Origin: Lutimonas vermicola
GTDB lineage: Bacteria > Bacteroidota > Bacteroidia > Flavobacteriales > Flavobacteriaceae
Direction: 5' to 3'
Length of the DNA: 64,000 nt
NCBI RefSeq assembly: GCF_038433205.1
Contig: NZ_JBCDNA010000003.1
Span: 434,001-498,000 of the forward strand
Every line of letters begins with the position of its first letter. The stretch's first letter is position 1. Below the pieces are notes generated by a model that was given only the letters and a program-made list of their open reading frames with translations, had not been told where the DNA came from and searched no databases. Shown in pieces: positions 17,414 to 26,249 of the stretch. Both the position numbers and the translations under genes were made by a program.

Positions 17414-18898
17414 TTATGGGATTTTTGCTGTTTCATTGATCCAACATCCAATCTGATGGTTAGTACCTGAAGCGAGGCCTTCGGTAAAAACCAATTTTTT
17501 TGACGGGGCACTGGCCATATAACTTTTTATGTATTTATTGGCTGTTGATGTAATTCCCGGGTCAGCAGCCTTAGCTTGTCTCGCCTTGTCGGCAGCAGCT
17601 ACATAAACCATCCTTTTTGAGATTTCATCTGTTCCACAATTATTAGCACTTGCAGCGTAAAGATTTGAGATCAGTAAATAAGCACTACCCATACTTGGTC
17701 TTTCTTTAATTGCCAGACGTGCATATTCTCTGGCTTTAGACCTTGAACCTTTCTTTTTCATGATCAGGGCAACTCTGTAATAGTACTTTGCTTTTTTATA
17801 ATTATCCGATTCAAGACCAATTGCTTTATTAAAGTATTCAATGGCTTTATTATCTTCACCTTGTTCCATCAAGATTCCTGCATAGAATACATAAGCATCA
17901 GACGATGGGGCTGCATTCACATAAGCTTCTACCATCTGCGGGTAAATAGGGCTGTCTGTACATTCTTTTTGATTCAATCTGGACACAGCTCTTTTTAGCC
18001 AGGTTACATTATTTTTATTACTTTCGAAATTGCCTTTATACAAAGGGATCAATCTATCACAGGTAGCAACTTCAGTTAAGGTATTGTCAAGATATCCTTC
18101 AACCTGACCAAGGGCAGTAAGGTTTACCTCCGCGGCTCTCTTCTTGCTTTTCTCTTTTGACGTAAGTTGTCCTCCTTTTGCTACCTTATCGTTCATGGCA
18201 TCAAGCTCTCTGGAATAATTTTCCATTTTCATGCTGACTGCTTCAGTAATATCATCATAAGTGTCAAACACCAGTTGCGGATTGGTGTCTTTTGAAAGTT
18301 CGGTTACAGTTTCAAAGTATTTACCCAAATTTTTAATACTCATTCCGGTTGGATCAGCTTTAAACGATAAACCTAATTTTTCATAGATTTCATCATCCAA
18401 CTCCAATTCCTCCAATACAGCTCTTTTAAAAAGGAAGTTGGCCCAGTCGCTATAAACTTTTCCCAGGTTTTCAGGAAAGTATTTTATCCTCATATTATAA
18501 ATAAGGATGACTTCCTGAGCATGTTTACCCATTTCTGCTTTGTTTGATTTAGTAGTGTCATAGTACGACTTCTCTACTTTGAAGATATAATCGTTGGTTT
18601 GAACTTTTTCACCCTTACTAACAACAATCTCACCAGCCGCCATGTCGTACTTGGCCTCAGCCATTTTTAACCCATCACTGTAGATGACTTTTGAAGCTTC
18701 AGGACAGTTTTCAAGACACCATTTCCAAGGTTCATAAGCAGCGTCATAATTTGCCATTTTTACTGCCTCATGGAAAAGTGAGAGGTTCGTTTTACATTTG
18801 TCGGGTTCACTACCGTACTTGTCTTGAGCATAAGCAGTAAAGCTCCCACCCGTAAGTAAAAGAACTACTGCTACCAATACCGTCTTTGCTGATTTCAT
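17414..18898 (-). CDS. secreted tetratricopeptide-repeat protein
   Basis: 494 residues. A signal peptide (VLVAVVLLLTGGSFTAYAQ) is followed by a helical protein with TPR-like units, clearest at ~330-430 (DAYVFYAGILMEQGEDNKAIEYFNKAIGLES, YYRVALIMKKKGSRSKAREYARLAI). Cysteines are scattered through the mature part (CKTNLS, CLENCPEAS, NNCGTDE). Probably a periplasmic scaffold. A recognised role is lacking, but its place between an outer-membrane protein and lptC suggests envelope work. It lies 18 bp after the preceding gene. Confidence 0.8.
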   Translation of the reverse strand: MKSAKTVLVAVVLLLTGGSFTAYAQDKYGSEPDKCKTNLSLFHEAVKMANYDAAYEPWKWCLENCPEASKVIYSDGLKMAEAKYDMAAGEIVVSKGEKVQTNDYIFKVEKSYYDTTKSNKAEMGKHAQEVILIYNMRIKYFPENLGKVYSDWANFLFKRAVLEELELDDEIYEKLGLSFKADPTGMSIKNLGKYFETVTELSKDTNPQLVFDTYDDITEAVSMKMENYSRELDAMNDKVAKGGQLTSKEKSKKRAAEVNLTALGQVEGYLDNTLTEVATCDRLIPLYKGNFESNKNNVTWLKRAVSRLNQKECTDSPIYPQMVEAYVNAAPSSDAYVFYAGILMEQGEDNKAIEYFNKAIGLESDNYKKAKYYYRVALIMKKKGSRSKAREYARLAIKERPSMGSAYLLISNLYAASANNCGTDEISKRMVYVAAADKARQAKAADPGITSTANKYIKSYMASAPSKKLVFTEGLASGTNHQIGCWINETAKIP

Positions 18899-18916
18899 GT
18901 TTAAGATTTGTTAATA

Positions 18917-20185
18917 TTAATAAATTTTTTGTTTTCTAAACCACTTGTCATTAAGTGACAAACTTAATCTAAAGTTAAAAAATTGTTCTTCAATTAAGTT
19001 ATTATCTGTTGTACCCCGCTTACCAAGTTCAATTCCCAAATTTACATTAGATATTTTTAATCCCATAGGTAAGCTTACACCAAAAGATATGCCATATTCA
19101 TTTATTTCAGTTTCATCGACCACCAATCCTGTTTGTTGGAAATTAAAACCGGCCCTATAGGTCATCCTTTGAAAATAGTTGCCCAGTGAATTTATTTTTG
19201 GTGTGTAAAAACCTCCAACTGAAATATTTGTAAATTTATCATAGCGATAAAAATCAATGTCTTCATATATCCCACCGGTAAACTCCAAAGGGTTTTGAAA
19301 AGTGTATTCGGCCCCTACAAACCACTTATTATTTTCACCAATACCGGCACTAATGGCCGTTTTTAATGGAGAAGTGATCGTCGAAGAAAACTGTGAGCTA
19401 CTTAAAGTATCAACAGGAAATCCGGATCCATCCTCAACGTTAACCACTGAATAAAGTTGATCAGTGCCCTTTTCTTTTAGTGTTGATTCGAGATCGGCAG
19501 CCAGCCCGAATTTAAGACTAAGGTCTTCACTGATCTTAGTTTCATAATGCGCTCCAATCTTTAGGGAAGTTCCCTTCACATTTGAATCGGTAAGGTTTCG
19601 GGTAGCCAATTGAATATTATTTCTTCTGTTTAATACGTTCTTGTCAATATTACCAAAAACATAGGCAAGTTCAGCACCTAAAGACAAATTAAATGGGAAA
19701 CGGTAGCCATATCCTAAAAAAACACGGTTAGTTCCTCCATTTCCAAAATAACTGTCAATCTGGGTCAAATTACCCTCATTGTCAAAAGCCTGATCGATCA
19801 ATGAATATCCAACAGCAGTATTAAGTTGAAGCCCCATTACCAGGCCCTGATTCCCTCTGATGGGAATTCCCAGAGCGATGTAGCTCAAGGCTGCTGCAGA
19901 ACTGGTTTGGTTGCTTTGACCGTCATCTACAAAATTGGTTTTATTCCCTCCGGAGAAGACATAGGTTGTGTAGTTCAACGATCCATAAGAAGCAGGATTC
20001 GTAAAACTCAGCTGATATTCGCTATTTAATGCTCCACCCATCTGTCCCATCGCAATTTCTTCAACTGTTTTAAGATTTGCCTGATCTCCAATTCCGAATA
20101 AAGAATATGGAGAAGAATTGGTTGTCTGTGAAAAACTTAGTGTTGATATAAAAAGAATAGCAATTACTATTAAATCTTTTATCAT
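18917..20185 (-). CDS. outer-membrane beta-barrel protein (FadL/PorV-like), function unknown
   Basis: 422 residues with a signal peptide (DLIVIAILFISTLSFSQ). The mature start TTNSSPYSLFGIGDQ, then MGQMGGALNSEYQLSFTNPASYGSL, is typical of FadL-like barrels in Bacteroidota. Alternating beta strands follow and the protein ends LSLNDKWFRKQKIY. Substrate unknown. It overlaps the coaX stop by 4 bp (ATGA), so the two are translationally coupled. Confidence 0.8.
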   Translation of the reverse strand: MIKDLIVIAILFISTLSFSQTTNSSPYSLFGIGDQANLKTVEEIAMGQMGGALNSEYQLSFTNPASYGSLNYTTYVFSGGNKTNFVDDGQSNQTSSAAALSYIALGIPIRGNQGLVMGLQLNTAVGYSLIDQAFDNEGNLTQIDSYFGNGGTNRVFLGYGYRFPFNLSLGAELAYVFGNIDKNVLNRRNNIQLATRNLTDSNVKGTSLKIGAHYETKISEDLSLKFGLAADLESTLKEKGTDQLYSVVNVEDGSGFPVDTLSSSQFSSTITSPLKTAISAGIGENNKWFVGAEYTFQNPLEFTGGIYEDIDFYRYDKFTNISVGGFYTPKINSLGNYFQRMTYRAGFNFQQTGLVVDETEINEYGISFGVSLPMGLKISNVNLGIELGKRGTTDNNLIEEQFFNFRLSLSLNDKWFRKQKIY

Positions 20186-20910
20186 TCGTCTATATTATGT
20201 ATCAAAATACTATTCAATCCTTCCAATAAAAAATTTGGAATGGCAAATATGCTACTTTTTAAGTTTTTTGCCAAGAAAATTGTGTCACCTCCTGTTAAAA
20301 CTACTGTTAATTTTTGATATTTCCACTTATATTGCTCAATCACGCCTTCAATTTCCTGAATGACACCGTTTAAGATACCGCGATGGATGGCATTTTCAGT
20401 AGAATTGCCAACCTCGGGGATACTTTCGGATTTACTGAGCAAAGGAAGATTTGCCGTATAATGATTTACTGCCTTGTATCGCATTTCAATTCCCGGCGAA
20501 ATACTTCCGCCAAAGTATTCGCCAAATTCATTCAAAAGATCAAATGTGATGCATGACCCGGCATCGATGACCAGGGTATTTTCATCGGGAAACTGTGAGC
20601 TGGCAGCCGCTATCAAGGCCAGTCGATCTACTCCTAATGTTTTGGGTGTTAAATACTTGTTAAAAAAAGGAAGTTTGGTTTCATGATTCAGCTCAATCAA
20701 AGGAACAATTTCTTTAAGCGAAACAAGTATTTGCTTATCAATCTGGGCCACATGTGAAATGATACCCTTTTCAACATTATATTGATCCGTAACATCCAGA
20801 ATGCCGGATAAAAAGGTTTCGGTTTTGAAATTATCTTTGAAAATTAGAATTGTCTCGTCGAAAACAGCAACTTTTATTTGCGAATTGCCAATATCAATAA
20901 CTAAATTCAT
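20182..20910 (-). CDS. coaX: type III pantothenate kinase
   Basis: 242 residues from ATG 20910 (MNLVIDIGNSQIK); a longer in-frame extension upstream is unlike the family. ASKHA-fold motifs are visible: DIGNSQIK (phosphate 1), GVDRLALIAAASSQF, the catalytic-region ENTLVIDAGSCITFDLL, GGSISPGIEMRYKAV, and VVLTGGDTIFL. It catalyses the first step of coenzyme A synthesis, phosphorylating pantothenate. It is the first gene of a long minus-strand run reaching down to 13154. Confidence 0.95.
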   Translation of the reverse strand: MNLVIDIGNSQIKVAVFDETILIFKDNFKTETFLSGILDVTDQYNVEKGIISHVAQIDKQILVSLKEIVPLIELNHETKLPFFNKYLTPKTLGVDRLALIAAASSQFPDENTLVIDAGSCITFDLLNEFGEYFGGSISPGIEMRYKAVNHYTANLPLLSKSESIPEVGNSTENAIHRGILNGVIQEIEGVIEQYKWKYQKLTVVLTGGDTIFLAKNLKSSIFAIPNFLLEGLNSILIHNIDE

Positions 20911-20960
20911 GGTAGGATGAAATGAAAAGCAAAAGTACGGCAGATTTTTTAATGAATTGT

Positions 20961-20992
20961 TTTGATAAGAATAAAAAATAAATTTATATTTG
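20961..20992 (+). promoter_or_regulatory. promoter of tRNA-Phe
   Basis: TTTG at 20961-20964, a 20-nt spacer, and TATATTTG at 20985-20992. Both elements and the spacing match the Bacteroidota sigma-A promoter (-33 TTTG, -7 TAnnTTTG). The tRNA begins 18 nt after the -7 element. Confidence 0.85.
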
Positions 20993-21009
20993 CACCCGCT
21001 CAAAGCGAT

Positions 21010-21082
21010 GGTGCCTTAGCTCAGTTGGTAGAGCAATGGACTGAAAATCCATGTGTCCCTAGTTCGATTCTTGGAGGCACCA
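21010..21082 (+). tRNA. tRNA-Phe (anticodon GAA)
   Basis: 73 nt with a perfect 7-bp acceptor stem (GGTGCCT / AGGCACC), D stem GCTC/GAGC, anticodon stem ATGGA/TCCAT around loop CTGAAAA (anticodon GAA), variable loop GTGTC, T loop TTCGATT, discriminator A. The 3' CCA is not encoded. The T stem CCTAG/CTTGG carries one T-T mismatch at its middle pair. Confidence 0.95.
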
Positions 21083-21090
21083 CTTTAAAG

Positions 21091-21122
21091 CCCTTAATTC
21101 TTAGTTGAATTAAGGGTTTTTT
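21091..21122 (+). terminator. intrinsic terminator after tRNA-Phe
   Basis: 10-bp perfect stem CCCTTAATTC / GAATTAAGGG with loop TTAGTT, followed by six T. It begins 8 nt after the tRNA. Confidence 0.92.
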
Positions 21123-21384
21123 CTTTCTATTACCTATCTTATCATATTTAAAATTGATCAATTATTATTGTGGTTTTAGGTGGATAATTTATTTTTTGCT
21201 TTTTTTATATTGCCTTTTTAATCATTTATAAAAGCTTCCTTAAACAGAAACACATATTGAAAACTTAACGTATTAAAGGATGCTTCCTGCCAAAATAAAT
21301 CGACCTCATTTACAAAGAAAACTTGGAAAACAACAATAATACATTTTTATCCAAATTAAAGCGCTTCAGCTTGCGGAGTGGTGA

Positions 21385-21540
21385 TTACAGGCTTTATTAA
21401 AAAAAAAGTATACTGTAGGTACAGGATTCAGATATAAAATCGCACGACTGCTGGGAGTGAACATGGGTACAGACTTTGCCTGGGGCAATGGTAAAGATTT
21501 TGCTTTTTATATTGTGTTCGGCACTTCCTGGTTGAGATAA
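21385..21540 (+). pseudogene. C-terminal remnant of an outer-membrane barrel protein
   Basis: The frame after the TGA at 21382-21384 reads KKKYTVGTGFRYKIARLL, then GVNMGTDFAWGNGKDFAF and YIVFGTSWLR before TAA at 21538-21540. Alternating beta-strand residues, the GxGxRYK...G.D.AWG..FAFY..FG pattern and the stop soon after it recall the last strands of Omp85/BamA-TamA-type barrels in Bacteroidota. There is no start codon. A 9-A run at 21399-21407 lies where a neighbouring frame (GVVITGFIKKK) could have joined it, so a frameshift may be involved. The rest of 21123-21384 holds nothing I recognise. I infer a decayed gene end. Confidence 0.45.
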
Positions 21541-21559
21541 GTTTACTTTTCCTGATTTT

Positions 21560-22366
21560 TTAATTTTCAATGCCGTATTGCTTGGCATTCATTCTGGCAA
21601 CGGGGAGATATTTTATTAAATTTTCGATACGTGTATCATTTGATGGATGGGTACTTAAAAACTCAGGGGGCGCATTGCCTTTGGCACTTTCCTTCATTTT
21701 TTTCCACAACTCAATGGACTCTTCAGGATCATATCCGGCCATGATCATAAAAACCATCCCAAGTTTATCGGCTTCAGTTTCATGGGTCCTGCTATAAGCC
21801 AGCATCCCAACCTGTGAACTAATTCCGTATATATTATTCCACAATGCACGAGTTTCATTGCTTTGACCTGAAGTTCCCATGGCAACTGCTATTCCTCCCA
21901 ATTGTTGCCCGTAAGCACTGGTCATTCTTTCTTGCCCGTGTTTGGCAAAAGCATGGGCGATTTCGTGGCCCATCACTGCTGCAATTCCGTCGGTATTATT
22001 ACAAATGGTCAACATTCCTGTAAAGAATACAACCTTGCCTCCCGGTAAGCACCAGGCATTCATCTGATCGTCTTCCACAAGATTAAATTCCCATTGGTAA
22101 TTATTGGCCTCTTCCGTCATCCCGTTAGCCCTCATAAATCGATCAACAGATTTTGCAATTCTTTTGCCAACCTCCTGGATTTCTTTAGTCTTGGCCTTAT
22201 CATCTGATAACTTATTTTCCTTTAGAAAAGTATCATATTGCGCAAAACTAACCGGAAGTACTTGGGAATCGTCAACAATATTTACCCTTTTTCTTTCGGT
22301 TATTGGAACTGTACTGCACGAATAAAGAGTTATAAATACGATGAAACACAAGGTTATTTTTTTCAT
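21560..22366 (-). CDS. M48-family metallopeptidase lipoprotein
   Basis: 268 residues from ATG 22366 (MKKITLCFIVFITLYSCSTVP, a lipobox with Cys 17). The zinc site HEIAHAFAKHGQERM gives HExxH, and a downstream Glu ligand lies in YSRTHETEADKLGMVFMIMAGYDPEES. NAWCLPGGKVVFFTGML before it is typical of BepA/LoiP-like M48 proteases. These act in the periplasm on misassembled outer-membrane proteins. It is monocistronic by context, next to the barrel remnant on the other strand. Confidence 0.93.
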   Translation of the reverse strand: MKKITLCFIVFITLYSCSTVPITERKRVNIVDDSQVLPVSFAQYDTFLKENKLSDDKAKTKEIQEVGKRIAKSVDRFMRANGMTEEANNYQWEFNLVEDDQMNAWCLPGGKVVFFTGMLTICNNTDGIAAVMGHEIAHAFAKHGQERMTSAYGQQLGGIAVAMGTSGQSNETRALWNNIYGISSQVGMLAYSRTHETEADKLGMVFMIMAGYDPEESIELWKKMKESAKGNAPPEFLSTHPSNDTRIENLIKYLPVARMNAKQYGIEN

Positions 22367-22467
22367 TGACAAATGTGATTAAGCTGGGCCAAAGGTATGA
22401 ATTATGTACTAAATAATGGCCAATTAAGTCAAACTAATCTGGTTTATATTGGAAAAAATACAGTACA

Positions 22468-22486
22468 TAAAGTAAAAAATACTTTA
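22468..22486. promoter_or_regulatory. 19-bp palindrome, candidate operator of the XRE regulator
   Basis: TAAAGTA-AAAAA-TACTTTA is a perfect 7-bp inverted repeat with a 5-nt spacer. It lies directly upstream of, and overlapping, the candidate -33 element of the membrane protein/XRE operon, a position suited to autoregulation. Confidence 0.45.
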
Positions 22487-22513
22487 CATTATGATAAATA
22501 ATTCTTACATTTG
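22483..22513 (+). promoter_or_regulatory. candidate promoter of the membrane protein/XRE pair
   Basis: TTTA at 22483-22486, a 19-nt spacer, then TACATTTG at 22506-22513, an exact match to TAnnTTTG. The gene's ATG is 22 nt downstream. Confidence 0.6.
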
Positions 22514-22535
22514 TTTTGAATTTAAATTTTACACG

Positions 22536-23012
22536 ATGAAACTAAACTATTTATTCCCCCATCGATTCAAGCGCATTGGATTGATGATTTTGGTGCCTTT
22601 TGTGCTAATAGGCTTTTACGTAGTTAATAATGATATTGAACCTGAAGTATTCGATTTAAATGTACCAGCCATCTTTGTTGATGAGATCATTGGTGAACAA
22701 TTTGTTTTTGAAATGACTGAGAACAATGTGTTAAATGAAATTATTGGAACAATCTTGATCCTGAGTTTTCTTATGGTGGCTTTTTCCAAAGAAAAACAGG
22801 AAGATGAATTGATTGCAAAAATCAGGCTGGAATCACTGGTTTGGGCCACTTATGTGAATTATGCTGTTTTGTTTGTAGCCATGCTGTTTGTTTATGGCAT
22901 ATCTTTTCTTTGGGTAATGATCTTTAATATGTTTACGATCCTGTTGTTTTTTATCATCAGGTTTAACTGGCAAGTAAGAAAACTTAATAAATCCATTGGC
23001 CATGAAGAATAG
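22536..23012 (+). CDS. four-helix membrane protein, partner of XRE regulator
   Basis: 158 residues from ATG 22536 (MKLNYLFPHRFKRIG). Hydrophobic helices are visible at about residues 13-30, 68-80, 101-118 and 122-142 (RIGLMILVPFVLIGFYVV, TILILSFLMVAF, VLFVAMLFVYGISFLWVMIF, TILLFFIIRFNW). I recognise no named family. Its 3' end overlaps the XRE gene by 11 bp, so the pair is translationally coupled. Such pairs in other bacteria join an integral membrane protein to its own small regulator. Confidence 0.75.
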   Translation: MKLNYLFPHRFKRIGLMILVPFVLIGFYVVNNDIEPEVFDLNVPAIFVDEIIGEQFVFEMTENNVLNEIIGTILILSFLMVAFSKEKQEDELIAKIRLESLVWATYVNYAVLFVAMLFVYGISFLWVMIFNMFTILLFFIIRFNWQVRKLNKSIGHEE

Positions 23013-23208
23013 TATCAAAGTTGAAAGAGCCAAAAAGAATATCACCCAGGCGGAACTGGCGCGATTGGCAAAAGTAAGCAGACAAACAATTAATGCCATG
23101 GAATTAGGAAAGTACGTTCCTTCAACGGTTCTGGCACTGAGACTTGCCAGTATTTTTGAAACCGAAGTAGGTAAAATCTTTGTACTTGAAGATACCGATT
23201 GGGACTAA
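23002..23208 (+). CDS. XRE-family helix-turn-helix transcriptional regulator
   Basis: 68 residues from ATG 23002. This is a single HTH_3 domain of the compact YozG-like type: IKVERAKKNITQAELARLAKVSRQTINAMELGKYVPSTVLALRLASIFETEVGKIF in outline, with the recognition helix SRQTINAMELG. It overlaps the membrane-protein gene by 11 bp. It probably represses its own operon through the palindrome at 22468. Confidence 0.92.
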   Translation: MKNSIKVERAKKNITQAELARLAKVSRQTINAMELGKYVPSTVLALRLASIFETEVGKIFVLEDTDWD

Positions 23209-23262
23209 TTGTTCATTGAGTCCAGGAGTCTGATCTGTTATCTCTCTTAGCATTCAAGACAA

Positions 23263-25473
23263 TTATTTTTCAATATTGCCTCCCGGATGATAAGTGGAAA
23301 CTGCCCTTTTGAGAACATCCTCTTTATAGTAGGCAACATCTTTAAATTGGGCATCAGCATAACGCTGTGCCTGATCATCAAAGTGTGGTGAATTTGGATC
23401 ACTACTTTGTCCTCCAGCCAATAAGGTTTTTGCTTTTACCTTGTCTCCGAACTCTACAACAGCAACAAAACTATTACCCGACACACCATATTGCCGCTTT
23501 GTGTTTTCACCTCTTCTAGCACCAAAGGAAGCCAATGCCCCCCAACGACCAGAAGCCATACCAACTGCAAGACTTGGCTTTGAGTCATCAAATTCCTGAT
23601 GAATTTCACCATCATTTCTTTGATATCTGTTGAATTCTCCCCAAGGCGTTTTCCAGGAACCAAAATCTGCTGTTAGATTTTCTAAGCCAGTTTGAAATAC
23701 TTCTAAACGTTCTTCAGGAGCAGATGCTTTACTCATATAGTCAAATACCTCAAACCAATAGTTTCCCTTATTGTCTAACGTCCTAGGAATTTTATCAGAT
23801 TTCAAATAGGCATATACATAAAAATGAAACAGGGTCATTTCAACCGAGTTTACAGATACGCTAAAATCCCAGGTCTTTAAAAGTTCAATAGCTTCTTTAG
23901 CTTCCTGTGATTTAACTGAAGAAGTTTCTGAAGCCTCTAATAAACCGCGAATTAATATTTCTGCTCCCGGCAAATAAGGATCATAAGCCAATTCAATTAA
24001 TGTGTCTAAGGTCAGGTTCTCTGCTTGTTGCAATAATGAAATGGCATGTAAACCTCTAAAATTTTCTGGATAAGACGTCATATAAACCGGATAATCTTCT
24101 CGTTTCGGACTGTATTGATCTGCACTTGTAAAAGGGGTAGAGTTGCAATTTTGGATCCAGCCATTAGGAGGATTTAAAACCAAAATATTATCTTTTAAAT
24201 CGTGTAAACCTTGCCAATCGGTTTTTGGATTACTTCCATCTACAGGTTTTGTATAATCAAAACTCACATCTCTTTTTGGAATAAAATTTCCATGATAATA
24301 GGCAATTGTCCCATCTGCATCTGCATAAACAGTATTGTTTGATGAATTTGTCCTGATATCCATCATGTTATAAAACTCATCATGATTAGATTTCTTGGTT
24401 CTTGTAAAAGATTGTTCCAAGGCTTTAATCGGGCTCCACATTAAAGCGGTGGAAACCCATTTCTCACCAATTGTGTGTGTAATTGGACCATGATGCGTGC
24501 GGTACATCATGAATGTTTTTTGCCTAACACTATCAGTGCTTTTGTAATTTAAAGTTACTTCCAAAGAATCAACAGGACGCAACTCGTCACTATATTTATA
24601 AGATGTTTTACCGTCTTCCACAACGATGGTTTCTTCAAACTCATCAATAATATCTGTTCCTGTTGAGGTATGCATCCAACCTGTTTTTTCATTAAATCCC
24701 TGGTAAACAAAAAATTGCCCCCAGGTTACAGCACCGTAAGCATTAAGTCCTTCTTCACTAACTACATGAACTTCACCACGAAAAAAGAAAGAAGTGTGCG
24801 GGTTAATGAGTAACATGGCATCACCTGATTTTGTTAATTTTCCTGAAATGGCAAACCCATTAGATCCTCTTGGTTCATTATCTTTTAGTCTGATCAATCC
24901 ATCATTTATCACCAATTCATCCGAAGCAGTTTTATCGTAAAGATTTTTAATTTTCGACGTTGAAACACGTTCAATATCACCACCAATTGAACCTTCGCTA
25001 AAATACATTGGCATCCAGGGTTCAAAATATGTCAGGAGTTTGGGCTTTACCTCAGGATGTGTTTTAAGATAGTAGTTAACCCCATCAGCAAAAGCTACAC
25101 AAAGCTCTTGCAACCATTTAGGACTATTCTTATAGTTTTCAATAGCTTCTTCTTTTGTCATATAAAGATTCGCACGCAAATCACTATACAAAGATGTTTC
25201 TCCTTCAACTTCAGCGAGCCTCCCAATGGCCCAAATATAATTTTGTTCTACTCGATTAAAATCATCTTCACATTGGGCATATAACAAACCAAAAACAGCA
25301 TCGGCATCCGATTTGCCATAAATATGAGGCACACCAAAATCATCTCTGATGATTTCAACATTACTCGCTCGTTCTTTCCAGCGTTTTTGGTCTTTATTGT
25401 CTTTTGATTCATTTTGGTTTTGAACACAGCTGGCTAAGGCGATCAAAAGAAAAAGAAAAAATGATTTTTTCAT
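23263..25473 (-). CDS. penicillin acylase family protein (Ntn hydrolase lipoprotein)
   Basis: 736 residues from ATG 25473 (MKKSFFLFLLIALASCVQ, lipobox Cys 16). The family pattern starts at VEIIRDDFGVPHIYGKSDADAVFGLLYAQCEDDFNRVEQ. The autocatalytic site is EPRGSNGFAISG, with Ser ~204 as the new N-terminal nucleophile after cleavage behind Gly. Later conserved parts are LLINPHTSFFF, GFNEKTGWMHTSTGTD and RTNSSNNTVYADADGTIAYYHGNFIPKRD. The family removes acyl groups from amides such as beta-lactam side chains or acyl-homoserine lactones; the true substrate is unknown. It is a stand-alone gene. Confidence 0.92.
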   Translation of the reverse strand: MKKSFFLFLLIALASCVQNQNESKDNKDQKRWKERASNVEIIRDDFGVPHIYGKSDADAVFGLLYAQCEDDFNRVEQNYIWAIGRLAEVEGETSLYSDLRANLYMTKEEAIENYKNSPKWLQELCVAFADGVNYYLKTHPEVKPKLLTYFEPWMPMYFSEGSIGGDIERVSTSKIKNLYDKTASDELVINDGLIRLKDNEPRGSNGFAISGKLTKSGDAMLLINPHTSFFFRGEVHVVSEEGLNAYGAVTWGQFFVYQGFNEKTGWMHTSTGTDIIDEFEETIVVEDGKTSYKYSDELRPVDSLEVTLNYKSTDSVRQKTFMMYRTHHGPITHTIGEKWVSTALMWSPIKALEQSFTRTKKSNHDEFYNMMDIRTNSSNNTVYADADGTIAYYHGNFIPKRDVSFDYTKPVDGSNPKTDWQGLHDLKDNILVLNPPNGWIQNCNSTPFTSADQYSPKREDYPVYMTSYPENFRGLHAISLLQQAENLTLDTLIELAYDPYLPGAEILIRGLLEASETSSVKSQEAKEAIELLKTWDFSVSVNSVEMTLFHFYVYAYLKSDKIPRTLDNKGNYWFEVFDYMSKASAPEERLEVFQTGLENLTADFGSWKTPWGEFNRYQRNDGEIHQEFDDSKPSLAVGMASGRWGALASFGARRGENTKRQYGVSGNSFVAVVEFGDKVKAKTLLAGGQSSDPNSPHFDDQAQRYADAQFKDVAYYKEDVLKRAVSTYHPGGNIEK

Positions 25474-25676
25474 AAGTGTCTGATAGGTTGTAAATAAATC
25501 AATCTGAACAAAGGTAATTTTTTTCCCGGATGTATTACCGCAGCTCAATAAATCAACCATCATTTTTATAAGGTTGAGATGAGAACGAATCCATAAAAAT
25601 TTTCAGTATTTTTATGCGAGCAATTCCTGATCAAAAGCAATGAATTTGAAATTCTTTAATTTATGAATAATTCCTT

Positions 25677-26249
25677 ATGAATCAAGCCCCCATTATTTTG
25701 GAAGCTTCTTTTAGCGAGAAGATCAAAACCTATATTTTGTTGTCGGTTGGATTTTTCCTCTTAGTAACCATCATTGGTATTCCATTTTTAATAGTTTGGT
25801 TACTGGGTTTTGGTCAGTATGTTAGCAGGCGTTATTATGAGAACCTGAAATGCAGTCTGAGCACCCGACACCTTATTTTTAGTAAAGGAGCCTTTTTTAA
25901 AGTGGAAAAGACAATTCCCCTGGAGAATATTCAGGATCTCACCTTTCTGCAAAACCCTATATTGAATTTGTTGGAATTACGCGTGTTGAAAATTGAAACT
26001 GCCGGCAGCAGTAACCCACATGGGAGTGACATAAAGTTGATCGGAATCGTAAAGGCAGAGGAATTCAAGCAAAAAGTATTAGAACAAAGGGAATTGCGTA
26101 TGAGAAAAATCGATGACAAGCCCTTAGAACCTAAAGATCGGGAATCTTTGGAAGTACTGCTCGAAATAAGGAATCTTTTAAAAGAAATTAGCAAAAAACA
26201 ACCAGATTATGAAAATACTTCTCACAGGAGCTACAGGTTATATTGGTAA
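25677..26249 (+). CDS. PH-domain (bPH2) membrane protein
   Basis: 190 residues. Two hydrophobic segments at ~15-55 (YILLSVGFFLLVTIIGIPFLIVWLLGFGQYV) precede a YdbS/bPH2-like domain: LKCSLSTRHLIFSKGAFFKVEKTIPLENIQDLTF, then LRVLKIETAG. The C-terminal ~50 residues are helical and end in a basic stretch. The 3' end overlaps the start of the SDR gene by 41 bp, so the two are coupled. The function is unknown. Confidence 0.8.
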   Translation: MNQAPIILEASFSEKIKTYILLSVGFFLLVTIIGIPFLIVWLLGFGQYVSRRYYENLKCSLSTRHLIFSKGAFFKVEKTIPLENIQDLTFLQNPILNLLELRVLKIETAGSSNPHGSDIKLIGIVKAEEFKQKVLEQRELRMRKIDDKPLEPKDRESLEVLLEIRNLLKEISKKQPDYENTSHRSYRLYW

